NCBI GenBank assembly: GCA_937862885.1
Contig: CALMEE010000040.1
Coordinates: 1 to 64,000 of the forward strand
Direction: 5' to 3'
Source: an uncultured Planctomycetaceae bacterium
Lineage (GTDB): Bacteria > Planctomycetota > Planctomycetia > Pirellulales > Pirellulaceae
Length of the DNA stretch: 64,000 bases
Positions 54,183 through 63,049 of this stretch are shown here, one piece after another. The stretch's first letter is position 1; each line of letters opens with the position of its first letter. A model generated the notes under the pieces. That model was not told the DNA's origin and did not search any database. It saw only the letters and a list, made by a program, of their open reading frames with translations. Position numbers and translations under genes: made by a program.

Positions 54183-56912
54183 TCACTGTCCGGCGCCGAG
54201 CATTGCAGCATTGATAAACAGTCGCTGCAATGATGGAAACATGGCCCGGTAATTGGGGTCGTCCGTGAACGCGATGATATGTCCGCTCCCTACGGAGCGG
54301 TAGACGACTAAGGGAGTTTTCTCCAACAGTTGCAAGCTCTCCGGCCAACAAAATCCGCTGGTTAACAGTCGATCTGCATCACTGAAAGTGACAAGCGAGC
54401 GCCCAGCAGTTTCAGGGGTTGGCGTGAGTATGATCCGGCCAGTATAAAACGCATGTAACTCGGGACGACAATGGAAGGTCACCCAATGTTGCTGAAACAC
54501 TTCTGTTCTAAAAAAAGCACCTGGCACGCTATCTGGTGGCACTTTTTCCGTTGTGTTTTGTGCTTCGTCTTTGGTCTCGACGATGATTTTGCGGTTAACA
54601 AGCTTATTCTTTAGGAGTTCGTTGTCCTCCTGAGCTGCCCAACTGGTTGCACCGCGCAATGTGATTAGTGTTCCCCCTTTGCTCACCCAATCCAGTAGCG
54701 TCTTGGCGGTTGCGGCACCGAAGCCGGAATTTTCTGAGTAGTTGCCGTCCGGAAGAATTATCGTATTGAACTTGCTCAAATCTGCACGGGAAAAGTCGGC
54801 TCCTTTGACGCGAGTTGTCGGATACTCCAAGTATTGATCGAACAAGAACCAAGTGTGTCCCGACGAATAAAACGTTGGCTCATTCACGACCAATAAAATT
54901 CGGGGTGGACGAATCCATTTGACATTGGGCCCCCCCATATGCACCCCTTCTTCAACGTATGACGAGTCTGTCGGAATGATTTCCACGCGAAACGCTTCGG
55001 AGTCACGCGTCAATCGTTCATGAAGGCTTGCGTCATTTTCGAACACCTTGACAATGAAGGTGCCACGATCAAACGTGCGACCGGCGATCTTAAAGCTCTC
55101 GTTCGCAACATGCACTCGGAAGCCATCGCGAATCATTCCGGCAATGAGCTGCACTCCGCCGTCAGTGCCAGGAATCAAATAAGCGACGCTGGCCATTCCG
55201 AACGCGTCAGGCAGTCCGACGGTATTCACATCGATCAAAGTGCTCGGAATCTTCTGCGTAGTGCGCGTGGCTAGACATTGCACGTCAAATGCCAGAGGAA
55301 GTGACCATGCAGTTACGTCGTAGATCTCATCGGGCAATCGCAATTGATTTAGCTCCAATTGTCTTCGCAAAAATTTGCCGTCCATTTCAACTTCGCGGTC
55401 CAACAACGCTCGAAGTATCATACCACTCGGTTGGGCAACTCGAATGTGAAAACTTCCTGCTGGAACTGTTCGCGATTTGGATTCCGTGTCGTGTGAACTT
55501 CTGCATTCCAATTCGATGGTTTCGTCTATGCGGTGAATTTCAATGCCATTGCGCTGCAGAATTTCGGCCAGACGCAATGAGCGCTGCGGCCGATCATTTG
55601 TTAACAGAAAGAAATCTGTTACGTCGCCATCTTCGCCCAATCGAATTCCACGCATGCGATTCGCATGAAACGTTCTCAGGAGTTCACCACGATGACGCGC
55701 GGCAAATTCCAAGACGGCTAGTGCACTGATGTATTGATGCCGAACGCCGTCACCATAGGAAAGTTGGGTTTCATCGTTCTTGTCGATCAACAGTCCTCGC
55801 GGACCCGCCTGCTCCCACAGAATCCCCAGTCCACCTTGCAACGTCGGCCATTCGCTTCCATAACCTGGAAAGAAAGCGTCGAAGACCTCACGCGTCATGT
55901 ACGCGAATTTGAAGCGATCAAACCATTCGCCGTGGTGCTTACCAAGCTTCCCCAACCAGTCGAACTGAATCGGCGTCAAGAAGGGATTTTTGGGATCGGA
56001 GGGAGGAGGGAAGTAAAACGAACTGTTGTGCCCCATTTCGTGGGCATCCACGAAGAGTTGCGGCTGCCATTCCAGGTACGCGGCGACCTTAGCCCGCACT
56101 TCACGTTGACTTTGCAAAAACCAGTCCCGATTCATGTCGATCCAATAATGGTTCGTGCGTCCGCCTGGCCACCGTTCCGTGTGTTCATTGGCAATTGGAT
56201 CCGTTTGGATAAATCGTCCACGCGTCTCACGAAAGACGTTAACGAATCTCTCGCGGCCGTCGGGATTCTGGAGCGGATCAATAATCACGACGATATTCTT
56301 CAAAAGCTCATGAGTTGACGTCCGTTGATCAGCCAACAAATGGTAGGCCGTAAGTAAAGCGGCGTCACTGGGCGTAACTTCATTTCCGTGAACAGCGTAA
56401 CCAAGCCAAACGATCACAGGCGATTCATCAATCATCGTTTCCGCTTGCTGAAACGCAATCGCACGCGGATCGGCCAATCTCAGGTTATTCGTTCGAATCT
56501 CTTCGAGCCTCGTGATATTCTCCGGCGATGAAATCACGAGATAGTGCAAATCTCGACCTTCGTAAGTTTCGCCATAGCGAACCAACCGACAGCGGTCTGG
56601 AGCTGCCTGGGTGAGTGCCTTCAAATACTCGTTTATCTGGGCATAAGACGAGATCTCTTGGCCCCAGCCATGTCCCAACATCTGTTGGCTATCTGGAATT
56701 GCCGGGTTCGCCACAACTTCGGGCAAAGGAATTAATTCTTGAATCGGCATTTTTTGTAAGGGAACCTGGTCCCGAGTCAACCGCAATTGTGCGTCGATGT
56801 TAGCTGTATGCCCAGCGAATATGAATAACGCCACAACAAAAACAACTGTGTCTATACAAACGCGACGTGCAATCGCATCCCGCATCTTTCCAATTAATCT
56901 AAACGTGAGCAT
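54183..56912 (-). CDS. Secreted M14-family zinc carboxypeptidase-like protein
   Basis: 909 residues from ATG 56912; other in-frame starts at 56984 and 56885. Signal anchor (IDTVVFVVALFIFAGHTANIDAQ) followed by an M14 peptidase domain with the zinc motif HGNE (H175, E178) and the third ligand H291 in FVDAHEMG, plus IDPLQNPDGRERF. These three ligands agree with metallocarboxypeptidases. A long C-terminal part (about 450-909) holds a beta region and a flavodoxin-like/glutamine amidotransferase-like end (FNTIILPDGNYSENSGFGAATAKTLLDWVSKGGTLITL), as in large planctomycete and Bacteroidetes M14 proteins. It should degrade peptides in the periplasm or outside the cell. Confidence 0.9.
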   Translation of the reverse strand: MLTFRLIGKMRDAIARRVCIDTVVFVVALFIFAGHTANIDAQLRLTRDQVPLQKMPIQELIPLPEVVANPAIPDSQQMLGHGWGQEISSYAQINEYLKALTQAAPDRCRLVRYGETYEGRDLHYLVISSPENITRLEEIRTNNLRLADPRAIAFQQAETMIDESPVIVWLGYAVHGNEVTPSDAALLTAYHLLADQRTSTHELLKNIVVIIDPLQNPDGRERFVNVFRETRGRFIQTDPIANEHTERWPGGRTNHYWIDMNRDWFLQSQREVRAKVAAYLEWQPQLFVDAHEMGHNSSFYFPPPSDPKNPFLTPIQFDWLGKLGKHHGEWFDRFKFAYMTREVFDAFFPGYGSEWPTLQGGLGILWEQAGPRGLLIDKNDETQLSYGDGVRHQYISALAVLEFAARHRGELLRTFHANRMRGIRLGEDGDVTDFFLLTNDRPQRSLRLAEILQRNGIEIHRIDETIELECRSSHDTESKSRTVPAGSFHIRVAQPSGMILRALLDREVEMDGKFLRRQLELNQLRLPDEIYDVTAWSLPLAFDVQCLATRTTQKIPSTLIDVNTVGLPDAFGMASVAYLIPGTDGGVQLIAGMIRDGFRVHVANESFKIAGRTFDRGTFIVKVFENDASLHERLTRDSEAFRVEIIPTDSSYVEEGVHMGGPNVKWIRPPRILLVVNEPTFYSSGHTWFLFDQYLEYPTTRVKGADFSRADLSKFNTIILPDGNYSENSGFGAATAKTLLDWVSKGGTLITLRGATSWAAQEDNELLKNKLVNRKIIVETKDEAQNTTEKVPPDSVPGAFFRTEVFQQHWVTFHCRPELHAFYTGRIILTPTPETAGRSLVTFSDADRLLTSGFCWPESLQLLEKTPLVVYRSVGSGHIIAFTDDPNYRAMFPSLQRLFINAAMLGAGQ

Positions 56913-57213
56913 TAAAATTCGATCCAATAGTTGTTGTCTGTCGCGGTTACTACATACGTACATTTGTCGCTTCACTCGCTTCACATCCGAGTTTCGCTGG
57001 GATTCACCGATGCGACCGAGCGCGGAAAGTCCTTGAGTTTGATTTGGTCCCTAAATATCATAATTTACGGCAAGCGTTTGCATGTCGACGAAACCGAATT
57101 TTTGATCCAGAGATTCCGGCTGTGCCACGCGTTACGAGTAGCGTTACAAGCCACAAATGATTAAAAATAAGCATTTGGATCGTATCGTATCTCGATGTTC
57201 CCCGGCGACTTTC

Positions 57214-58290
57214 ATGTCTGTAGCGACACCATTTCCCCCGCTGATTGTGGGATCTGTCAAACTCGACTTTCCGGTTGTGCAAGCCGCGTTATCTGGGTAT
57301 AGCGACTGGCCGATGCGAGTTATTGCGCGCCGCTTTGGTGCATCGTATACGCTGTGCGAAGTCATGCTCGACAAGTTCCTAATCGATCTTAAAGATCGAA
57401 AGAGGACGAGCCACTTCCTTCACATCAGCGACGATGAACACCCGGTAGGTGGTCAATTGATGGGAGCCGAGCCAGAGCAATTCGCACTCGGTGCCAAGAA
57501 GTTAGTTGAAGCTGGTTTCGATGTCATCGATATCAATTTTGGATGCCCAGTGAAGAAAGTGCTCGGACGCTGTCGCGGAGGTTACCATTTAAGCCAACCA
57601 CAAATCGCACTGGATATCGTACGAAAGACAAGAGACATCGTCCCTTCCGCCATTCCAGTGACACTGAAAATGCGTCGCGGCATTGATGATTCCTCCGAGA
57701 GCCGAGACAACTTTTTTGCGATCCTGGATAGCGCATTTGATATCGGCGTTTCCGCAGTGACAGTTCACGGACGAACGGTTAAACAGGGCTATATCGGACC
57801 CAGCAATTGGGAATTCCTGGCAGAGGTCAAACGGCATGTGGGCCCGAAGACAATAATTGGCAGCGGCGATCTGTTCACACCTCACGACTGCCTTAATATG
57901 ATGAAACAAACTAAGGTGAACGGAGTCTCGGTTGCACGCGGTTGCATCGGCAACCCGTGGATTTTTCAACAAGTGCGGGCTTTGGCGCTCGGTGAACCGC
58001 TACCAAATCCGCCATCGCTTCATGAACAACGAGATGTAATTCTAGAGCATCTGCTTTTGGCAGAACAACTTTATGGAAGCAAACAAGCATCAATCGTGAT
58101 GCGCAAGTTCGGCATCAAATACTCGATCTTGCACCCGCAATTCGAATTGGTGCGAGCCGGTTTCGCAAGCTCCAAAAGCCTGCAAGATTGGAAAGCAATT
58201 TTGCACGAATTCTACGCACAGGATCTACCCGGTGTGCATCCCAACGGCAGGATGCATTCCGCTCAAAAGTCATGCGCTTTCGAAGGATAA
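57214..58290 (+). CDS. dus: tRNA-dihydrouridine synthase
   Basis: 358 residues from ATG 57214; ATG 57157 would add 19 residues. FMN-dependent reduction of uridine to dihydrouridine in the D-loop of tRNA. Seen: the TIM-barrel start PLIVGSVKLDFPVVQAALSGYSDWPMR, the Q-motif GGQLMGAEPEQF, the catalytic-cysteine motif DINFGCPVKKV, TLKMRRG, VTVHGRT with GSGDL, and VARGCIGNPWIF. In place of the usual GAGAAL-type loop after GCPxxK it has GRCRGGYHL, a local variation that should not affect activity. Single gene with no nifR3/fis partner. Confidence 0.93.
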   Translation: MSVATPFPPLIVGSVKLDFPVVQAALSGYSDWPMRVIARRFGASYTLCEVMLDKFLIDLKDRKRTSHFLHISDDEHPVGGQLMGAEPEQFALGAKKLVEAGFDVIDINFGCPVKKVLGRCRGGYHLSQPQIALDIVRKTRDIVPSAIPVTLKMRRGIDDSSESRDNFFAILDSAFDIGVSAVTVHGRTVKQGYIGPSNWEFLAEVKRHVGPKTIIGSGDLFTPHDCLNMMKQTKVNGVSVARGCIGNPWIFQQVRALALGEPLPNPPSLHEQRDVILEHLLLAEQLYGSKQASIVMRKFGIKYSILHPQFELVRAGFASSKSLQDWKAILHEFYAQDLPGVHPNGRMHSAQKSCAFEG

Positions 58291-58577
58291 CCGCCAGTTG
58301 CTTGGTTCCATGAAGTCGCCAACCCTTCAGCCTCTGATCGTGTTTGTCTGAGATTCGTGGGAATGTCCGTTCGCCGGTTTCCGTCCCTGCAAAAGCCTTC
58401 GATGATGACGTGACGGTCCATTCTCAGAACGACGGGTTTTGATGCAAGAACTTCGTCGATGCGGGCTGGAAAGCGGGCGTTGCACCTGAACGTTTAGGCA
58501 CTTCGATTGAATGCCATAAAAAATCACCTTAGGATCGTTGCGCCATCGTCCGCCTCAGACCTAATCCAAGGCGTTGG

Positions 58578-59048
58578 TTAGATCTTGTCGCAAAAGGATT
58601 CATTCGATTGCAACCCAAGCGAACTCTGGGTCGGGCGCAAGTTCATGCCGTGACTGCCGTGAACCACTTGTTTTCGTGCACCCGTTGAATTCAATGATTT
58701 TTGCACGGCTTGCAGAAGCTGTTCAGGCATTGCTGGCTTCCGCAGATAGGCGCCGAAATCACGACCAATCAACTCTGTCGCGGAGTCATGAACACTGGTC
58801 AAAAAGAGGATCGGTAACGAACGCCATGGCTCTCCCATGGATTTGAGTGCGTCGCATACTCCATATCCATCAATTCGCGGCATCACAACGTCGACAATGA
58901 CCAAATCGGGCGCGTCGGCACAAGCTAGGCGAATGGCTTCCGCACCATCTCGGGCTTGAGTTACAACGAATCCCGATTTTTCCAAGATTTTGCTGGCCCA
59001 ATTGCGAATCGTTTGGCTGTCATCAACTAACAAGATCTTATTGGCCAT
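58578..59048 (-). CDS. Single-domain response regulator (CheY-like)
   Basis: 156 residues from ATG 59048 (MANKILLVDD); the frame opens 10 codons earlier. Receiver domain with acidic pocket D9/D10, phosphoacceptor D53 (DLVIVDVVMPR), switch T84 (FLTSVHDSA) and K104 (YLRKPAMP): all intact, so it can be phosphorylated. A tail of about 35 residues, polar and probably disordered, replaces an output domain. It is a stand-alone gene; no kinase adjoins it. Confidence 0.92.
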   Translation of the reverse strand: MANKILLVDDSQTIRNWASKILEKSGFVVTQARDGAEAIRLACADAPDLVIVDVVMPRIDGYGVCDALKSMGEPWRSLPILFLTSVHDSATELIGRDFGAYLRKPAMPEQLLQAVQKSLNSTGARKQVVHGSHGMNLRPTQSSLGLQSNESFCDKI

Positions 59049-59078
59049 GTTTTTTGCCTTAAAAACCGCTTGAATCAA

Positions 59079-59531
59079 TGTACTCTTATGTGACCCGTCT
59101 GTGAATTTATAAAAGAGTGGGCAGAGCGTGCCGGCGATTACTCCACAAACGAAAAGATGGGGAACGGCTCATCAGCGGAGCCAACGACGACGCTCGCTAA
59201 TTCACAGTCTCGCCGCGAAACACTCTGGGCAAGTCTAGATTACGTTTAACGCAAATTCCCTCAATCCGCATTCCGCACTTGCCGCCGAAGGGCGTAGCCA
59301 TGCGCTGCCGGAGTTCGACATCCAGCAATCAGCGATATCAATTGGCCTCGTAGGCGCACAAAGTCAAGCCGAATCAGAGATTAGGCGACCTGTTGAGAGA
59401 ATCAAGTTTCGGCGCATGAACGAGAGAACAATCGAAGTAACCTGATCGACCGTTACAATTAGATCGATGCTTGCCAGTGCGAATTTCATTTTCGCTTGCC
59501 ACCTGTGCGTCGCTTTATGTGGACCGTCGCG
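59079..59531. other. Intergenic region
   Basis: About 450 bases between two minus-strand genes: upstream of the response regulator and downstream of the M48 gene. A short hairpin GGCTC/GAGCC (about 59167-59183) is the only structure seen. No gene or known RNA recognised. Confidence 0.45.
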
Positions 59532-61568
59532 TTATGAGAGGCCACCTTTTTTTAGTTTGCTGGCAACAACCGGTGGCACAGGACAATCAAGGGACTCAGA
59601 AATTGCACGAAATAATTCAGCTTCCTCGACGGTGACCTGCCCGTCATGATTGATGGCAATCGCGGCTGCCAACAGAACTTGCTTTTTTATTAGCGGCGCG
59701 GCCTCTGACAAGCGAATCAATGAATCGGCTAGCGACTTACTTGTGAATTGTACGTTTTGCAGTTCGCCAGCAACTCCCCAATTGCGACGTTCTAAACTCT
59801 CCATCGCTTCCAAGAAAGCGGATTCGGCGCTAGCAGAATCGGAATGTCCTGCTTTCACCAAAACTCCGATCACTGCAATCACATCCTTTTGCACGGCATC
59901 CAACTCACGGTAGTTAATCGGGGCCGTGGTGCGATTCCCGAAGAATCGATCCAAGTGGATAATCAAATGATGTTGCAAAAAGAACTCAAACAAGCTGATC
60001 TTACCATCCGATTTGACGAGTTCATCGATGGTTGCCCGAAATGTTTGGAACTGATTAGCTGACATTCCAACCAAGGTCCCTTGAATGATCTCAAACACGG
60101 GCAGCCGGAATTGCGGGGGCACTTGGGCAACTTGTTTTAGCAAGCGAATCGTCTCTTCCGCCGTTCCTTCCCCTTCGTTCTTGGCGATGATCCGCAATTG
60201 GCTTTCGTTAAGTTCGGATTGTCCCGCCTGAATCAAAACCGCGAATGTCAAACAGCGGGCTGCAAACACATCTCGAGCCGCGTCGGTAATGCTTTCCGGT
60301 AAAGCCTCAACGAGCGCACTCGAATATTCGACATCATCTTGCGTAGGCAGGCCAACGGCAGCAATAACCATCACAGGATCGATCGGAAAGCGAGTCGCCG
60401 CACCCGACTTCGTAAAAATTCCTCCAAATTTCCCCCCAGCGGACAATGGAGGGATTGGCATCTTGCCTGCTGCGGAACTCTTGGATTCAGCACGCTCGGT
60501 TTGGAAGGTAATTTTGCTACGCGTGCCGAGATACTCTTGGTAATTCCCTTCGAAACGGGGTTCAATCGCCTGGATTCGTTTGAGCAGCGGGGGATGCGTG
60601 GCAAAAGCACCCGTCATGCCACGCCCGAACATGCTGGCAAAGAACATGTGACTGGCCACCTCGGCGCGGGCAGCATTGACTTGACTGCCGTGCTGCGATG
60701 CACCAATCATTTTCAATGCCCCACCGATGCCATCAGGGTTACGGGTAAACTGCACAGCGGACGCATCTGCCAAAAACTCACGCTGTCGTGAGACCGAAGC
60801 CTTGATCAACCTCGCGAAAAACAATCCAATGCCGCCGAATACGATCAACGCCAAGGCGATCGCAAGAATTGCCCCTCGACCACTATCTTTGTTTGATCCA
60901 CGGCTATAACTCATGCTCCGCAATACGTAATACCCAATCAGGGCCAAGACCTGGATGCCATGCAAAACGCCAATCATGCGAATGCTCATGCGCATGTCGC
61001 CGTTTAGAATATGCGAAAACTCGTGCGCGATCACGCCGGTTAACTCATCACGATTCAGTTGCTCGACAGTCCCGCGATTCACACCGATTACAGCGTCATC
61101 GACGGAAAAACCAGCAGCGAAGGCATTGATGCCCGGTTCATTGTCCAACATGTATACGGGGGGTACGGGAGTTCCCGAAGCAATCGCCATTTCTTCGACG
61201 ACATTCAAAATGCGTCGTTCCACTGGGTCGCGTGAGTTCGTTTGCAAGCGGCGACCACCCAATTGAGCGGCGACGGTACTTCCGCCACCATTGAGTTCAA
61301 CCACCTTATAAGCGGTGCCGCCCCCCACGATCAATAAGACAAAAGCGCTGACAACTCCCAACAATGGCAAATTAAACAGTTGCTCGATTCCACGCTCCAG
61401 CGCTGGATCGACAGACTCTGCTGGAACTTGTGTGGCAGGATATCCAAACATGACTAGCGCGATGACGATGTAGATTCCAAGTATCATCCCCACAACTGCA
61501 AGTATGAAGTAACCAATCAGCCATTTCGTCTTGCGACGGGCCAAATCTTGACTCGCAAAAAAATCCAC
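59532..61568 (-). CDS. M48-family membrane metalloprotease with C-terminal helical domain
   Basis: 678 residues from GTG 61568 (VDFFASQDLARRKTKW), which matches the usual family start; GGAGA lies upstream. A TTG at 61628 would add 20 residues. Two N-terminal helices, then an M48 domain with HEFSH (residues 182-186) in TGVIAHEFSHILNGDMRM, then two more helices (VLALIGYYVLRSM and ILAIALALIVFGGIGLFF), and AALFASMFG-type conserved stretches. The long C-terminal part (about 390-678) is helical and ends VTVEEAELFRAISESLDCPVPPV, reminiscent of a TerB-like domain. Presumed membrane-protein quality control. LemA is encoded upstream on the same strand. Confidence 0.9.
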   Translation of the reverse strand: MDFFASQDLARRKTKWLIGYFILAVVGMILGIYIVIALVMFGYPATQVPAESVDPALERGIEQLFNLPLLGVVSAFVLLIVGGGTAYKVVELNGGGSTVAAQLGGRRLQTNSRDPVERRILNVVEEMAIASGTPVPPVYMLDNEPGINAFAAGFSVDDAVIGVNRGTVEQLNRDELTGVIAHEFSHILNGDMRMSIRMIGVLHGIQVLALIGYYVLRSMSYSRGSNKDSGRGAILAIALALIVFGGIGLFFARLIKASVSRQREFLADASAVQFTRNPDGIGGALKMIGASQHGSQVNAARAEVASHMFFASMFGRGMTGAFATHPPLLKRIQAIEPRFEGNYQEYLGTRSKITFQTERAESKSSAAGKMPIPPLSAGGKFGGIFTKSGAATRFPIDPVMVIAAVGLPTQDDVEYSSALVEALPESITDAARDVFAARCLTFAVLIQAGQSELNESQLRIIAKNEGEGTAEETIRLLKQVAQVPPQFRLPVFEIIQGTLVGMSANQFQTFRATIDELVKSDGKISLFEFFLQHHLIIHLDRFFGNRTTAPINYRELDAVQKDVIAVIGVLVKAGHSDSASAESAFLEAMESLERRNWGVAGELQNVQFTSKSLADSLIRLSEAAPLIKKQVLLAAAIAINHDGQVTVEEAELFRAISESLDCPVPPVVASKLKKGGLS

Positions 61569-61662
61569 GCTTCTTGAATCTCCACAAACAATGAATTGAA
61601 GGCGTCCGGAAACTGAGCAAGTTCGCAAAAGGTCTCAGCTTCCCACTTCGTCGCGCCGGTTT

Positions 61663-61691
61663 GGTTATCCGGCTTTTTTGGCCGGATAACC
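61663..61691 (-). repeat. Perfect 11-bp hairpin between lemA and the M48 gene
   Basis: GGTTATCCGGC (61663-61673) and GCCGGATAACC (61681-61691) are exact inverted repeats around the seven-base loop TTTTTTG. The hairpin is not followed by a T-run on the minus strand, so it is not a typical intrinsic terminator. It may be a processing or attenuation structure in the lemA-M48 transcript or a mobile palindromic repeat. Confidence 0.75.
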
Positions 61692-61786
61692 TGCCGCAAT
61701 CTTTGTTCCATCCGCATCCACCTGACGATGCCGCGTAATCGAGCATCGAGCAGGTACGAACGCTTCTGATTCAAAAGAACTTGGAA

Positions 61787-62395
61787 CTAAAAGGAGACCT
61801 TTGGTGCAACCCGTGCCTTGGGGTCTTCCATTTCGAGTAATTCCGCGCGATTAAAACCAAATAGTCCAGCAACAACATTCGCCGGAAATTGATCTCGATT
61901 GATGTTGAATTGAGTAACCGCATCGTTAAAACCTTGTCGCGCATAGGCGAGTTTGTTTTCGGTAGATGTCAACTCTTCCTGCAGAGCCATCATGTTCTGG
62001 TTTGCCTTGAGGTCGGGATATGATTCAGCAACCATGAGCAGGCGTCCGAGAGCACCACCCAAGTTCTGTTCGGCGGCAGCCAGATTCTTAATGGCCGCCG
62101 GGTCCCCCGGATTTTGGCCTACGGCTTGCCCCGCTGAAAAAGCTTGGTTGCGCGCGTTGATAACTGCCTCCAGTGTCTCCTTTTCATGTTTCATATAGCC
62201 TTTGGCGACTTCCACCAAGTTCGGAATTAGTTCATACCTCCGTGTCAGCTGAACATCGATCTGCTTAAAGGCGTTTTCATAGCGGTTTCGATAGGTGATC
62301 AGTTTGTTGTACGTGATGATCATGAAGAAGACGACTGCCGCTAGGACCAGCAGGCCAATCAACATGATACCCATAAAACTTCCAAAAATTGACAT
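61787..62395 (-). CDS. lemA: LemA family protein
   Basis: 202 residues. One N-terminal membrane helix (IMLIGLLVLAAVVFFMIITYN) followed by the LemA coiled-coil domain: VQLTRRYELIPNLVEVAKGYMKHEKETLEAVINARNQA and YPDLKANQNMMALQEELTSTENKLAYARQGFNDAVTQFN. LemA proteins often occur with M48 metalloproteases in one operon, as here (158-220 bases apart). The biochemical role is not settled. The call is secure. Confidence 0.94.
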   Translation of the reverse strand: MSIFGSFMGIMLIGLLVLAAVVFFMIITYNKLITYRNRYENAFKQIDVQLTRRYELIPNLVEVAKGYMKHEKETLEAVINARNQAFSAGQAVGQNPGDPAAIKNLAAAEQNLGGALGRLLMVAESYPDLKANQNMMALQEELTSTENKLAYARQGFNDAVTQFNINRDQFPANVVAGLFGFNRAELLEMEDPKARVAPKVSF

Positions 62396-62560
62396 GAAAT
62401 GTACCTCGCTTATCTGAACTGGGGTTTGTCTTACTTGTCGAAAGAAGGCGTTGACGAACTATGGACTCGTGTGCGCTCAATATTTGGCGATGCACAATAT
62501 GATTCGTCCAAATCAATTGCTCATTAGGGCTTTTTTCGACTGTTTTTGCAAGTGTCGTTC

Positions 62561-62968
62561 TTAGAAATCGAGAAGATCACGATATGAAATGAGAAAGTCG
62601 CGATTGCTCGACAACAAATCTCCATGCATCAGAAGCTCATTGTACGAGAGCCAATAGACCTCGGATACTTCATCACGACTCGGACGCAACTTATCGGTTT
62701 CAATGCCGTCGATGGAATACCAATTCAGACGCAAATTCACGCTGGCGAGCGACCATGTTTCCGCAAGTTTATTTCCGACGACGACATCCACACCCAATTC
62801 TTCAAATATCTCGCGACGTAACGCGCTCTCATTGCACTCACCAGCCTCAACATGGCCGCCAGGAAAACAAAGCTTACCACCCGCGCGTAAACTAGCGGCG
62901 CGGCGAATGACCAAAAAGTCTCGATTGAGACGACAAACGCCGATCACTGCATCTCTTGTTGATTCCAT
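62561..62968 (-). CDS. NUDIX hydrolase
   Basis: 135 residues. NUDIX box GGHVEAGECNESALRREIFEELGV (GX5EX7REUXEEXGU) is intact, so it should hydrolyse a nucleoside diphosphate linked to another group. The whole protein is one NUDIX domain with no extra module, of MutT-like type. ATG 62968 starts MESTRDAVIGVCRLNRDFLVIRR. Single gene; substrate not readable. Confidence 0.9.
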   Translation of the reverse strand: MESTRDAVIGVCRLNRDFLVIRRAASLRAGGKLCFPGGHVEAGECNESALRREIFEELGVDVVVGNKLAETWSLASVNLRLNWYSIDGIETDKLRPSRDEVSEVYWLSYNELLMHGDLLSSNRDFLISYRDLLDF

Positions 62969-63049
62969 CTGATTAACAATTGATTAACTCTTTGAAAACC
63001 ACACCGCCAAATCATATATTCATCTCGCACAAGTTTCGCTCAAGCGAAA

